Origin: CAVSRC01 sp963750065
GTDB taxonomy: Bacteria; Pseudomonadota; Alphaproteobacteria; Rhizobiales; Kaistiaceae
Length of the DNA: 64,000 nt
Reading direction: 5' to 3'
Assembly: GCA_963750065.1 (NCBI GenBank)
Contig: CAVVPK010000015.1
Location: forward strand, 124,001-188,000
Made by a program: the position numbers and the translations under genes. The number at the start of each line of letters is the position of its first letter. Positions within the stretch are counted from its first letter, which is position 1. Positions 28,093-36,796 of the stretch are shown here, piece after piece. Under the pieces are notes generated by a model. It worked only from the letters and a program-made list of their open reading frames with translations, made no database searches and was not told the origin of the DNA.

Positions 28093-29790
28093 TCAGAAAT
28101 GCGTTGCGGCTGTCAGGAAGTACCGCCAGCCGTCATCGATGCGCCCCGTCAGCGGCTTGGAGGCAGAGACGTCGGCGCTGAACTTGCCCTTGCCGAGCCT
28201 GAGGCCGAAGCCGGCCGAAGCACCGTCCTGGCTGACCGCGGTGCCGCCCGCGGGCGCGCGGTTGTAGACCGTGCCGTAGTCGATAAATGCATAGAGCTGG
28301 CTGGTGCTGATCAGTGGTGTTGACGGCAGGTCGTAGCGAAGCTCGCCCGACACGGCCCAGCAGCTGTCGCCGGTGATCTCGGATGGATCGAAGGCCCGGC
28401 CGAAGCTGCTGCCGCCATAGCCGCATTGCTCTGAGGCGAGCAGGGGCGTGACGGCATACTGACCTTCGGCCGCCGCCTTGATCGAGAAGCTGTGCCGCAA
28501 AGGCTGGATGCGGCTGATCATGCCATCGATCTTGGTGAAATCGACGCGGCCATTGGCGCGTGAGGCCAGCGGATTGCCGTTCGACGTGCTGCCCAACCCA
28601 TCGATGCCCTGGCTGAAGGTGATGTTGCCCTGATTGGTCGCGCCGGTGTTATTGGCCGAGTCGAAGTCGGCCTTGAAGCGAAGCCCGCGCAGCCGGTCGT
28701 CGCTGTTCGGCGCGGCGAGGATGTCGCCCTTGTCATCTGACAGGAAGGCAAGGGCGGAGAGCGTCAGGTTCTTGTCGCGGCTGCGAACGAGCGGGAAGCT
28801 GAAGCCGGCGTCGAGAGCCAGACTGTCCGAGTGATACTCAAGGGCGCGGAGGATATCGGTGCCAGGATTGCCCCAGCTGTAGCTGCCGTCAGCAACAGCG
28901 GTCAGGCCCTCGCTGTTCAGCACCTGCCGGTAGCCGAGCGCCACATACTGCAATTCGTCGGTCTCAATGGCGCCGGCATAGGTCGCAGTGAACGCTTCAT
29001 GCTTGCCGAGACGATTGTTGGCGGTCGCGCTGAGGTTGAACTCCCACGGGCCCCGCGCCTCGGTGCCGCGGCTGTCGATCTGGGCGGATGCATCGAAGGG
29101 CTTCTCCGTCACCTGCACGACCAGCGTCGAGGCGGCGACATTCTCCGCCGACGGTTTGAAGCTGGAGCTGACGGTGAAGCCCGGCAGATCGCCCGCCAGC
29201 AGCAGGTAGCGCATGATGGTCTTGATGTTCGCCGGGCGCTGGGCGGTGATCTTCGCCGAATAATCGGAGAAGAAGTCGCGATGGCCGGCGACCGATGGTG
29301 GCCATTCGACCGTGTCGACATAGCCCTCGATCACCTTGATGGTGACGGTCGCCCCACCGGGCTCCAGGCTCTGTGGCGGCACGATGGCGCGCGACAGCAC
29401 GTAGCCGTCGTTACCGTATTTGGCGGTGATCTTCTGCGCGAGCGCATAGACCGCGCTCAGCGCCACATCGTGACCGACGATATCGGCATAGAGCGGCTTC
29501 AGGGCATCGGCCGAATACACCGTCGCCCCGACGATGTGCACACCGTCGATGTGCAGCCTGATCGAAGCCGCGCCGGCGGGTGCGGTGGTGCTCGGCAAGA
29601 CGATGGCTGGGCCGGACTGCCGGGCCTTCGGTGCCGGCTGTTCGATAAAGCGCTGACGCGCCACGCCCGGTTGTTCGCCAGCAGGCATCTGTGCCCAGGC
29701 AGCGAGCGGAACGCACGCCACCACAAACACCAAGGCGCAACAGCGCCAAACAGCCCCCACGGCACAACCCCCGATCTCATCCCCTAACAA
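28093..29790 (-). CDS. Two-partner secretion outer-membrane transporter (TpsB, ShlB/FhaC/HecB family)
   Basis: The protein is about 565 residues from TTG 29790; GTG 29760 is an alternative start closer to the signal peptide (ending LAAWA). POTRA-like domains follow (IRLHIDGVHIVGATVYSADA, about 75-95, then VTIKVIEGYVDTVEWPPS). A 16-strand-type beta-barrel runs from about residue 240 to the terminal ATHF, with an aromatic last residue as in outer-membrane porins. It would recognise the TPS domain of the downstream exoprotein and carry it across the outer membrane. It is the first gene of the operon and is divergent from the catabolic regulator at 30214. Confidence 0.9.
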   Translation of the reverse strand: MLGDEIGGCAVGAVWRCCALVFVVACVPLAAWAQMPAGEQPGVARQRFIEQPAPKARQSGPAIVLPSTTAPAGAASIRLHIDGVHIVGATVYSADALKPLYADIVGHDVALSAVYALAQKITAKYGNDGYVLSRAIVPPQSLEPGGATVTIKVIEGYVDTVEWPPSVAGHRDFFSDYSAKITAQRPANIKTIMRYLLLAGDLPGFTVSSSFKPSAENVAASTLVVQVTEKPFDASAQIDSRGTEARGPWEFNLSATANNRLGKHEAFTATYAGAIETDELQYVALGYRQVLNSEGLTAVADGSYSWGNPGTDILRALEYHSDSLALDAGFSFPLVRSRDKNLTLSALAFLSDDKGDILAAPNSDDRLRGLRFKADFDSANNTGATNQGNITFSQGIDGLGSTSNGNPLASRANGRVDFTKIDGMISRIQPLRHSFSIKAAAEGQYAVTPLLASEQCGYGGSSFGRAFDPSEITGDSCWAVSGELRYDLPSTPLISTSQLYAFIDYGTVYNRAPAGGTAVSQDGASAGFGLRLGKGKFSADVSASKPLTGRIDDGWRYFLTAATHF

Positions 29791-30182
29791 ATAGTAAATG
29801 CCGATTGTATCAGGGAGTCAAACCATAGGTTGTGACTATGGTTGCGGCACATTGGACCGCGTGGGGGGACCGTTAGGGAGCGCCTTTAGCAGCTCACGGG
29901 CCACGTCTTGGGGCATCGCCATCAGGGATCTGTCGGTTACGCGCGGCACGAGCGCGGCCCCAAAACCAGCAGACTACCGGAGCGCTTTCTTGGCAGGCTT
30001 AGCCAGCGTTCCAATCTGTTTGCCCCACCAAGACTTGGCCAGAGCCAGCGGAGGATGGGTGCACGGCGTTCCTGCCGCGCGGGCTATGCCGCGGCGCGCA
30101 CGCGCAATACCCAGTCGCTTCATCTCAGCACGCGATTGACAGATAGGTATCGCCTATGCAACTAACATAACATCAATGACCT
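29791..30182. other. Divergent intergenic region, no gene seen
   Basis: About 390 bases separate tpsB and the FadR-type regulator, transcribed in opposite directions, so promoters for both should lie here. Short open frames are present but none has a recognisable product. The part just before 30180 is AT-rich compared with its surroundings (ATGCAACTAACATAACATCA), as expected for a promoter. Confidence 0.5.
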
Positions 30183-30197
30183 ATCATACAGGATGAT
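30183..30197. promoter_or_regulatory. Candidate GntR/FadR operator palindrome
   Basis: The perfect inverted repeat ATCAT-N5-ATGAT lies 16 bases upstream of the regulator start codon and just before its ribosome-binding site. A short palindrome in this position is typical of autoregulation by GntR-family proteins. That this regulator binds it is inference. Confidence 0.4.
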
Positions 30198-30213
30198 CCC
30201 GAGGTAAAATATA

Positions 30214-30948
30214 GTGATCTCTGACGTAATCCGGCTCTCCTCAACCGTCGAGGCGACCAGCAAGGGCGGTCTGGTTTCGTTGGTCATTGACAGGGTCAAC
30301 GAGCACATCCGCAAGAACAACCTGATGGTCGGCGACCTGCTGCCGAGCGAAGGCACCTTCGCCGAAGAACTGGGCGTATCGCGGGTGGTCATGCGCGAGG
30401 CGTTCCGCGCGATCGCCGCGCTCGGCATCATCGATGTGGGCAACGGCCGGCGTGCCCGCGTGGCGGCGATCGACAGCCATGTGCTGGCCGTCATGATCGA
30501 CCATGCGGTCCACGTCGAGCAGGTCTCGATCCAGCAGATCTATGACCTGAGGCGGACGCTGGAAGCCAGGACCGCGCGCCTGGCGGCGCTCCGCCGCAGC
30601 GAGGTCGAGGCGCAGAGCATCCTCGACCTTGCCACTGCCATGCGCACCGATTTTCTCGTGGCCGAGAAGGTGATGGCCCATGACATCGCCTTCCACCGGG
30701 CGATCACGACCGCGGCGCGCAACCCGTCCTTCAGCCTTGTGCTCGGCAGCTTCGAGAAGGTCATGCGCCAGACATGGCCGATCGGCTGGCGCAGCCGGAT
30801 GAGCGATGCGCTGCGCATGAACCACGTCGAATGCCACGAGGCCATCGCCCGGGCCATCCAGGCGGGCGACCCTCAGGCGGCGCAGACCGCCATGGACGAG
30901 CATTTCGACAGCAGCGTCACGGCGCTCATTTCCGCCGGCCTGATCTGA
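30214..30948 (+). CDS. FadR-subfamily (GntR) transcriptional regulator
   Basis: A 244-residue protein from GTG 30214 with GAGG nine bases upstream. The N-terminal winged HTH is LLPSEGTFAEELGVSRVVMR then EAFRAIAALGIIDVGNGRRA (about 42-80). The C-terminal all-helical FCD effector domain has DLRRTLEARTARLAALRR, the metal-binding MAHDIAFHRAI pattern with Asp/His, and MNHVECHEAI. FCD regulators respond to sugar acids and related carboxylates. It heads the catabolic operon with 14 bases to the next gene, and most likely represses that operon until a sugar-acid intermediate accumulates (inference). Confidence 0.9.
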   Translation: MISDVIRLSSTVEATSKGGLVSLVIDRVNEHIRKNNLMVGDLLPSEGTFAEELGVSRVVMREAFRAIAALGIIDVGNGRRARVAAIDSHVLAVMIDHAVHVEQVSIQQIYDLRRTLEARTARLAALRRSEVEAQSILDLATAMRTDFLVAEKVMAHDIAFHRAITTAARNPSFSLVLGSFEKVMRQTWPIGWRSRMSDALRMNHVECHEAIARAIQAGDPQAAQTAMDEHFDSSVTALISAGLI

Positions 30949-30962
30949 CGGCGGACCGCACC

Positions 30963-32171
30963 ATGAAGATCACCGCGATCGAAACCGTCCGGCTCGAGGA
31001 AAACGCCAATCTCCTCTGGCTGCTCGTCCACACCGACCAGGGCCTCATCGGCCTCGGCGAGACCTTCTTCATGGCGCGGACCGTGGAGACCTACGTCCAC
31101 GACCAGATCGCGCCGCGGGTGATCGGCGAGGACCCGCGCGACATCGAGCGGCTGTCGCGCAAGCTCCGCCCCTATGTCGGCTATCGCTCGCCGGGCGTCG
31201 AGATGCGCGGCAATTCGGCCTTCGACATCGCGCTGTGGGATCTCATGGGCCAAGCCACCGGCCAGCCTATCGCCCGTCTGCTCGGCGGCTTCGCGCGCCA
31301 GGATATCCACGTCTACAACACCTGCGCCGGCGTCTCCTACATGCGCAAGGCAACGGGCCAGAATTCGAGCAACTACGATCTCGCCGCCACTCGGCGCGAC
31401 CGCTACGACGATCTCAACGGGTTCATGAATGCCGCCGACGAGCTCGCCGCCGATCTGCTGGAGGAGGGGATCTCCGGCATGAAGATCTGGCCCTTCGATC
31501 TTGCCGCGGAAAAGACCGGCGGACAATCGATTGCGCGCGCCGACCTGAAGGCGGCGCTCCAGCCCTTCGAGAAGATCCGCAAGGCCGTCGGCGACCGCAT
31601 GGACGTGATGGTCGAGTTCCATTCCATGTGGGAGCTGCTGCCGGCGATCGAGTTGGCGCGGGCGCTGGAACCGTTCGACACCTACTGGCACGAGGACCCG
31701 ATCCGCATGGACAGCCTCGTCGACCTGAAGCGCTATGCAGCGGCCTCGCGGGCGCCGCTCTGCGCCTCGGAGACGCTCGGCTCGCGCGCCGGCTTCCGCG
31801 ATCTGCTGGAGACCGGCGCCGCCGGCATCGTCAATCTCGACATTGCCTGGTGCGGCGGGTTGACCGAAGCCAGCAAGATCGCGGCGATGGCGGATGCCTG
31901 GCACCTGCCGGTTGCCCCGCACGACTGCACCGGGCCGGTGACACTCACGGCCGGTACGCATCTGTCGCTGAGTGCCCCCAACGCGCTGATCCAGGAAATC
32001 GTGCGCGCCTACTACCGCACCTGGTACGCCGACCTGGTCACCCAGCTGCCGCCGATCGCCAACGGCCGGATCACGGTCCCGCCGGGCGCAGGCCTCGGGC
32101 TCGCACTTTCACCGGACATCGACAAGCGGTTCGCCACGATACGCGTGACGAGCGACGCGACGTCGCTGTGA
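30963..32171 (+). CDS. Enolase-superfamily sugar-acid dehydratase (mandelate racemase/muconate lactonizing type)
   Basis: A 402-residue protein starting MKITAIETVRLEENANLLWL. It has the N-terminal capping domain and a modified TIM barrel with the expected residues: Lys in GMKIWPFD, acidic metal ligands in VEFHSMW, WHEDPI and LCASETLG, and the barrel-end His in APHDCTGPV. EFH and HEDP resemble galactonate/mannonate-type dehydratases, which convert an aldonate to a 2-keto-3-deoxy sugar acid. The exact substrate cannot be read from the sequence. It is the second gene of the operon and is followed 30 bases later by the sugar-binding protein. Confidence 0.88.
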   Translation: MKITAIETVRLEENANLLWLLVHTDQGLIGLGETFFMARTVETYVHDQIAPRVIGEDPRDIERLSRKLRPYVGYRSPGVEMRGNSAFDIALWDLMGQATGQPIARLLGGFARQDIHVYNTCAGVSYMRKATGQNSSNYDLAATRRDRYDDLNGFMNAADELAADLLEEGISGMKIWPFDLAAEKTGGQSIARADLKAALQPFEKIRKAVGDRMDVMVEFHSMWELLPAIELARALEPFDTYWHEDPIRMDSLVDLKRYAAASRAPLCASETLGSRAGFRDLLETGAAGIVNLDIAWCGGLTEASKIAAMADAWHLPVAPHDCTGPVTLTAGTHLSLSAPNALIQEIVRAYYRTWYADLVTQLPPIANGRITVPPGAGLGLALSPDIDKRFATIRVTSDATSL

Positions 32172-32201
32172 ATGAACCAAACCTGAAGGGAGGGAGGAAA
32201 C

Positions 32202-33182
32202 ATGTCATTGAAGATGGGAACGCTGGCATTCGCCGCCGCGGTTGGGCTCGCGTCGCTGACAGCGGCACAGGCCGAGCCACTCAAGATCGTGTTCACGCAT
32301 CATTCGTCGGCATCGAACACGTTCTGGCAGGCCGTGAAGAAGGGCTATGACGACGCCTGTGCGAAGATCGGGGCCGAGTGCCAGATGATCTTCACGCAGA
32401 CGGAAGGCTCGATCGACCAGCAGCAGGCCAACATGCAGGCGGCGCTGGCGCGTCACCCGGACGCGCTCATCACCTCGATCGTCGACGATCACGCCTTCGA
32501 TCAAGTCATCGCCGATGCGCGTAAGCAGGGCGTCATCGTGATCGCGGCTAACGTCGACGATTCCGAAGGTGCCAAGGGCAACGCCCGCCAAGCCTTCATC
32601 GGGCAGAACTTCACGCCCGCCGGTGCTTCGCTCGGCGAGGCGATCGGGGCGCATTTCCCGGAGAGCGGGCCCATCCACGTCCTGGTCGGCGTCTCGGCGC
32701 CGGGCCAGAACTGGTCCGAGCAGCGCGCCCAGGGCGTCGTCAATTTCCTTGAGGCCTATAAGAAGGCCCACGCGGATCGTGACGTGACCTGGGACAAGAT
32801 CGATTCCGGCACCGACCTCGCCACCACCGCGGATCGTGTCGGCGCCTACCTCTCGTCCCATCCGGACACCACGGCCTATTTCGATACCGGCTTCTGGTGC
32901 GCCTCCGTCGCCCGTGTGCTGAAGGACCGCGGCGTGGCTCCGGGCAAGGTGCTGATGGGCGGCTTCGATCTCGTGCCGGAAGTGCTGCAGCAGATGAAGG
33001 CCGGCTACGTGCAGGCGCTGGTCGATCAGCAGCCCTACGAGCAGGGCTTCATGCCGGTCATGGAAGTCTATCTGGCCAAGACCATCGGGCTGGCCCCGGC
33101 CGATATCAATACCGGCAATGCGATCGTTACGCCCGATCAGGTCGACAGCGTGATGAAGCTCTCGGCCGAAGGCGTCCGCTAG
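32202..33182 (+). CDS. Ribose-type sugar ABC transporter, periplasmic binding protein
   Basis: A 326-residue protein with a signal peptide (cleavage near LTAAQA) and the RbsB-like fold: KIVFTHHSSASNTFWQAVKK at the start of the first lobe, QANMQAALARHPDALITSIV, and DLVPEVLQQMKAGYVQALVD near the hinge. GGGAGGGAGG lies just before the ATG. It captures a sugar in the periplasm for the permease and ATPase encoded downstream. The 190-base gap to the permease contains a long hairpin, which would favour higher binding-protein expression. Confidence 0.92.
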   Translation: MSLKMGTLAFAAAVGLASLTAAQAEPLKIVFTHHSSASNTFWQAVKKGYDDACAKIGAECQMIFTQTEGSIDQQQANMQAALARHPDALITSIVDDHAFDQVIADARKQGVIVIAANVDDSEGAKGNARQAFIGQNFTPAGASLGEAIGAHFPESGPIHVLVGVSAPGQNWSEQRAQGVVNFLEAYKKAHADRDVTWDKIDSGTDLATTADRVGAYLSSHPDTTAYFDTGFWCASVARVLKDRGVAPGKVLMGGFDLVPEVLQQMKAGYVQALVDQQPYEQGFMPVMEVYLAKTIGLAPADINTGNAIVTPDQVDSVMKLSAEGVR

Positions 33183-33250
33183 GCCGCTCGATAGCGGGGC
33201 CGGCCGGGCCCTTTCGAGGCGACGGCCGGTAGCCTCTCGCGGGGGCGAGG

Positions 33251-33291
33251 GGGGGCACGCTGCAAGAACAACAAAATGCCGGCGTGCCCCC
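33251..33291 (+). terminator. Intercistronic hairpin between binding protein and permease
   Basis: A perfect 10-bp stem (GGGGGCACGC at 33251-33260 with GCGTGCCCCC at 33282-33291) encloses a 21-base loop. There is no T-run, so it is more likely a processing or attenuation hairpin than a full terminator. Such hairpins often protect or raise the binding-protein part of ABC operon mRNA. Confidence 0.5.
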
Positions 33292-33373
33292 GCTTTCGGT
33301 CGCAGATATGGGATGGCGGGCCTCACCCGCCATCCATCGCCTGCCTACTAGGCTCCGTTGGTGCTGGGCTCTG

Positions 33374-34357
33374 ATGAAGCGACTTCTCAAGATCTACATG
33401 GAGAAACCCGAGCTTGCCGGGCTCGTCCTGCTCGTCCTCATGGTCGTTGTGTTCCAGATCAGGTCGGATGGGGTCTTCCTCGGCGAGCAGAACCTGCGCG
33501 GTATTCTCGGCCTGCTGCCCGAGATGGGGCTGATCGCTATCGGCGTCACACTCCTCATGATCGCGGGCGAATTCGATCTTTCGGTGGGTTCGGTCTTCGC
33601 GCTGATGCCGATGACCATGGCCGTGACCATGACCCACGGCATTCCGTTCCTGCCGGCGGTTGCCGCCGGCATCGCCGTCTGCGTGGTGATCGGCCTCATC
33701 AACGGTTACATAACGCTCACCTTCAACATCCCGAGCTTCATCACCACGCTCGGCATGCTGTTCATGGCGCGCTCGCTCACCGTGGTCATCTCCGGCGGTT
33801 TCCCGCCCCTGCTCTCCGACGACGTGCCGACTTGGCTGTTCACCTCCTATGTCGGCCCCGGCCAGCTCTTCCGCATGTCCTTCATCTGGTTCGCAGTCGT
33901 CGGCGTGCTCGCCGCCTACCTGCTGGAGCGGACGAATTTCGGCAACTGGGTGAAGGCGGTCGGCGGCTTCCGCGATGCCGCTGCGGCGACCGGCGTTCCG
34001 GTCAAGACCGTCAAGATGCTGAGCTTCATGTTGTGCTCGGTGCTGGCCGGCTTCGCCGGCATGATCCAGGTGCTGCGCCTCGGCTCGCCGCTGCCCTCGA
34101 TCGGCGAAGGCGCCGAGCTGCAGGCGGTTGCGGCCGCCGTGATCGGCGGCACGGCGCTTACCGGCGGCATCGGCACGATCCTCGGTGGCGTGCTCGGTGC
34201 ATTGCTCATCCGCGTCATCGACAATGGGCTTGTGCTCACCCAGGTCGATGCCAACTGGTTCAAGTTCGCTATCGGCTTCCTGACGATCTTCGCCGTCGTT
34301 GCCAATGCCTGGCTGCGCGCCCGCGCCAAGAAGATCAAGGTGGAGATCGCCGAATGA
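33374..34357 (+). CDS. Ribose-type sugar ABC transporter, permease
   Basis: A 327-residue protein with 8-10 hydrophobic segments, starting MKRLLKIYMEKPELAGLVLL. The BPD_transp_2 family landmarks are present: GLIAIGVTLLMIAGEFDLSV (GEFDLSVG loop), FNIPSFITTLGMLFMARSLT and AVAAAVIGGTALTGGIGTIL. It forms the membrane channel, probably as a homodimer. Its stop overlaps the ATPase start by ATGA. The upstream in-frame extension to 33284 was rejected because it has no ribosome-binding site and would place a charged stretch before the first helix. Confidence 0.92.
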   Translation: MKRLLKIYMEKPELAGLVLLVLMVVVFQIRSDGVFLGEQNLRGILGLLPEMGLIAIGVTLLMIAGEFDLSVGSVFALMPMTMAVTMTHGIPFLPAVAAGIAVCVVIGLINGYITLTFNIPSFITTLGMLFMARSLTVVISGGFPPLLSDDVPTWLFTSYVGPGQLFRMSFIWFAVVGVLAAYLLERTNFGNWVKAVGGFRDAAAATGVPVKTVKMLSFMLCSVLAGFAGMIQVLRLGSPLPSIGEGAELQAVAAAVIGGTALTGGIGTILGGVLGALLIRVIDNGLVLTQVDANWFKFAIGFLTIFAVVANAWLRARAKKIKVEIAE

Positions 34358-35085
34358 CGGATCCCATCTTGTCGTGCCGGCAGATCGACAAATGGTACTC
34401 GGGCGTCCACGCCGTGAAGGGTGTCTCGCTCGACATCCAGCCCGGCGAGGCGCTCGGTCTGGTCGGCGATAATGGCGCCGGCAAGTCGACGCTCATCAAC
34501 ATCATCTCCGGTGTCCAGATGGCGGATTCCGGTAGCGTGCGCTTCGAGGGGCAGGAGGTCTCCATCCGCTCGCCGCGCGACGCGATGACCCTCGGGATCG
34601 AGACCATCTACCAGTACAATTCGATGGTTCCGAGCATGTCGATCGCACGCAACCTGTTCATCGGGCGCGAGCCGCTGAAGGTGAAGTTCGGCCGCTTCGG
34701 CACCATTGACCTGAAGAAGATGCGCGAGGAGAGCGTGCAGGCGATCGCCGATGTCGACCTGCACCTGCGCACGCCCGACGCGCTGGTCGGCGAGCTTTCC
34801 GGCGGCCAGCGTCAGGGCGTGGCGATCGCTCGCGCCATGCATTTCAAATCGAAGCTGATGATCCTCGACGAGCCGACCAACCACCTGTCGGTCAAGGAGA
34901 CCAACAAGGTGCTGGGCTTCGTCAAGTCGCTGAAGGACCAGGGCGTCACCAGCATCTTCATCAGCCACAACATCCACCATGTCTTCGAGTGCTGCGACCG
35001 GATCGTGGCCATGGCGCGCGGCGAGATCGTCCTCGACAAGCCGGCCAGCCAAACGAACATGGATGAGATTCTCGACATGCTGTGA
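34354..35085 (+). CDS. Ribose-type sugar ABC transporter, ATP-binding protein (single domain)
   Basis: A 243-residue protein: MTDPILSCRQIDKWYSGVHA, Walker A VGDNGAGKSTLINI, signature ELSGGQRQGVAIARAM, Walker B LMILDEPTNHLS and the switch His in ISHNIHH. RbsA-type ATPases are usually two fused ABC domains of about 500 residues. This is a single domain, as in the FrcA type of rhizobial fructose transporters, and presumably acts as a dimer. It overlaps the permease gene by four bases and is followed by the dehydrogenase 17 bases later. Confidence 0.92.
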   Translation: MTDPILSCRQIDKWYSGVHAVKGVSLDIQPGEALGLVGDNGAGKSTLINIISGVQMADSGSVRFEGQEVSIRSPRDAMTLGIETIYQYNSMVPSMSIARNLFIGREPLKVKFGRFGTIDLKKMREESVQAIADVDLHLRTPDALVGELSGGQRQGVAIARAMHFKSKLMILDEPTNHLSVKETNKVLGFVKSLKDQGVTSIFISHNIHHVFECCDRIVAMARGEIVLDKPASQTNMDEILDML

Positions 35086-35102
35086 GTGAGGAGGAGGCGC
35101 GG

Positions 35103-35858
35103 ATGACCGATTTGAATGGAAAGACCGTATTGCTGACCGGCGCGCTGGGTTCGCTGGGGCGGGCACAGGCGGAAGCCTTTGCCGCGGCAGGCGCGCGCCT
35201 CATCCTCCTTGACCGACCAGGCGAGGCGAGGGGGCCGGTCTTCGCCGCGGAGCTCGCTGCTAGGCATGGCGTGCAGGTAGATTATGTCGGGCATGACCTC
35301 GCCGACCTGGAAGCGACCGAGAAGGTCGGGCGCGAGATCGCCGAACGGGCCGGGGGTATCGACATCCTCATCAATGATGCCGCGCTCATCATCAACCGGC
35401 CGTTCGAGGAATTCTCGGTCAGCGAATATGACGAGCAGATCCGGGTGAATGCCTCTGCCGGCCTGGCGCTCGCGCGTGCCGTGGCGCCGGGCATGAAGGG
35501 CAAGAGATACGGCAAGATCATTAATTTCTGCTCGCTCACCCTGAACGGCCGCTGGGATGGCTACGTGCCCTATGTCATCTCCAAGGGCGCTGTCCTCGGT
35601 CTGACCAAGGGGCTGGCGCGCGAGCTCGGCTCCTTCGGCGTTTGCGTCAACGCCATTTCGCCGGGTGCGGTCGTTTCCGAGGCCGAGGAGCGCGTCTTCG
35701 GTGATCGGCTGCAGCAGTACAATGACTGGATTCTGGAGAACCAGAGCCTGAAGACCCGCATCCAGCCTGAAGACGTGGCCGACCTGTCGCTATTTCTGGC
35801 CTCGCCGGCCTCCGACATGATCAGCGGGCAGAACATCGGCATCGACGGCGGCTGGTAG
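35103..35858 (+). CDS. Short-chain dehydrogenase/reductase, probable sugar dehydrogenase
   Basis: A 251-residue classical SDR. ATG 35103 is chosen because GAGGAGGAGG lies 7-15 bases upstream; a GTG at 35082 is also in frame. The cofactor motif is TGALGSLGRAQAEAF, the NAG-like motif is NDAAL, the catalytic Ser is in INFCSLTLNG and the YxxxK pair is PYVISKGAV. C-terminal SDMISGQNIGIDGG matches the family. In this operon it most likely oxidises the imported aldose to its lactone with NAD(P)+ (inference). Confidence 0.88.
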   Translation: MTDLNGKTVLLTGALGSLGRAQAEAFAAAGARLILLDRPGEARGPVFAAELAARHGVQVDYVGHDLADLEATEKVGREIAERAGGIDILINDAALIINRPFEEFSVSEYDEQIRVNASAGLALARAVAPGMKGKRYGKIINFCSLTLNGRWDGYVPYVISKGAVLGLTKGLARELGSFGVCVNAISPGAVVSEAEERVFGDRLQQYNDWILENQSLKTRIQPEDVADLSLFLASPASDMISGQNIGIDGGW

Positions 35859-35875
35859 GCCGGGGGCTCCTCGCC

Positions 35876-36769
35876 ATGCCGTCTCCTGCCTCGCTCGGCA
35901 TCACGCTCTCCGACGGCCGGGCGGAAGTCGAAATCCTCCCGGACCAGGGTGCCGCCATCGCGCGCTACGACTATGTGGACAGCGAGGGCCGCGCGCCGCT
36001 GTTCGCGCCGACGCCGTTCGGCGCCATCGATGTTGCGTCGATTGTTCTCGTGCCCTGGTCCAACCGGATCAGCAATGGCGGCTTCATAATCGACGGACGC
36101 TTCATCGCCCTCGAGCCAAACCTGCCGGGCGACACCCTGCCCATTCATGGCAATGCCTTCCAGCGTCCCTGGCTCCTCAGCCATCACGACGGGACCGCGG
36201 CACGGCTGAGCCTCCATTCGGAGGGTCCGTCGGCTTTCCGCTACGACGCCGAGGTCGCTTATGAACTCGCCGAGGGTGCGCTGACCGTCACCCTTCACGT
36301 CGCCAATGTCGGCGATATGGCTCTGCCCTTCGGGTTCGGCATTCATCCCTGGCTGCCGCGCACGCCGCAGATGCAACTGGCCTTCACCGCGACCGGCGTC
36401 TGGCTCGAGGACGACCATCACCTGCCCACCGAACGCCTCGCTGTCGCCAATGCTCCCTTATGGAACTACGCCGACGGTCGCCGTCTGCCGCTCGGATGGA
36501 TCAACAACGCCTTCGACGGCTGGGACGGCCGTGCCGGCGTCACCTGGCCGGAAAACCGGCTGGCGCTCGACATCACGGCATCCGCGAACCTAAGCACCTG
36601 CATTGTCTATTCGCCGGACAGGGATGCGCCCTTCTTCTGTTTCGAGCCGGTCAGCCATCCGGTCGATGCGCACAACCTCGAAAACCCGCTGGACCACGGG
36701 CTTGTCATGCTGAAGCCCGGTGAATCTTTCGGCGCCTGGGCGCGTTTCACCCCACATCGTCCCGGCTGA
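35876..36769 (+). CDS. Aldose 1-epimerase (GalM-like mutarotase)
   Basis: A 297-residue beta-sandwich protein. The family residues are visible: WSNRISNGGF (substrate Arg), LPIHGNAFQRPW (His), FGFGIHPWLP (catalytic His) and FFCFEPVSHP (catalytic Glu). It interconverts alpha and beta anomers, supplying the form used by the dehydrogenase encoded 17 bases upstream. A low-specificity sugar mutarotase fits a pathway in which the free sugar is oxidised before any phosphorylation. Confidence 0.88.
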   Translation: MPSPASLGITLSDGRAEVEILPDQGAAIARYDYVDSEGRAPLFAPTPFGAIDVASIVLVPWSNRISNGGFIIDGRFIALEPNLPGDTLPIHGNAFQRPWLLSHHDGTAARLSLHSEGPSAFRYDAEVAYELAEGALTVTLHVANVGDMALPFGFGIHPWLPRTPQMQLAFTATGVWLEDDHHLPTERLAVANAPLWNYADGRRLPLGWINNAFDGWDGRAGVTWPENRLALDITASANLSTCIVYSPDRDAPFFCFEPVSHPVDAHNLENPLDHGLVMLKPGESFGAWARFTPHRPG

Positions 36770-36796
36770 CAGCAATCGCGATTGGGGGAGGACATC

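Noticed and set aside
33284..33373. Upstream extension of the permease to 33284
   Set aside because: It overlaps the intercistronic hairpin, lacks a ribosome-binding site and adds non-family residues before the first membrane helix.
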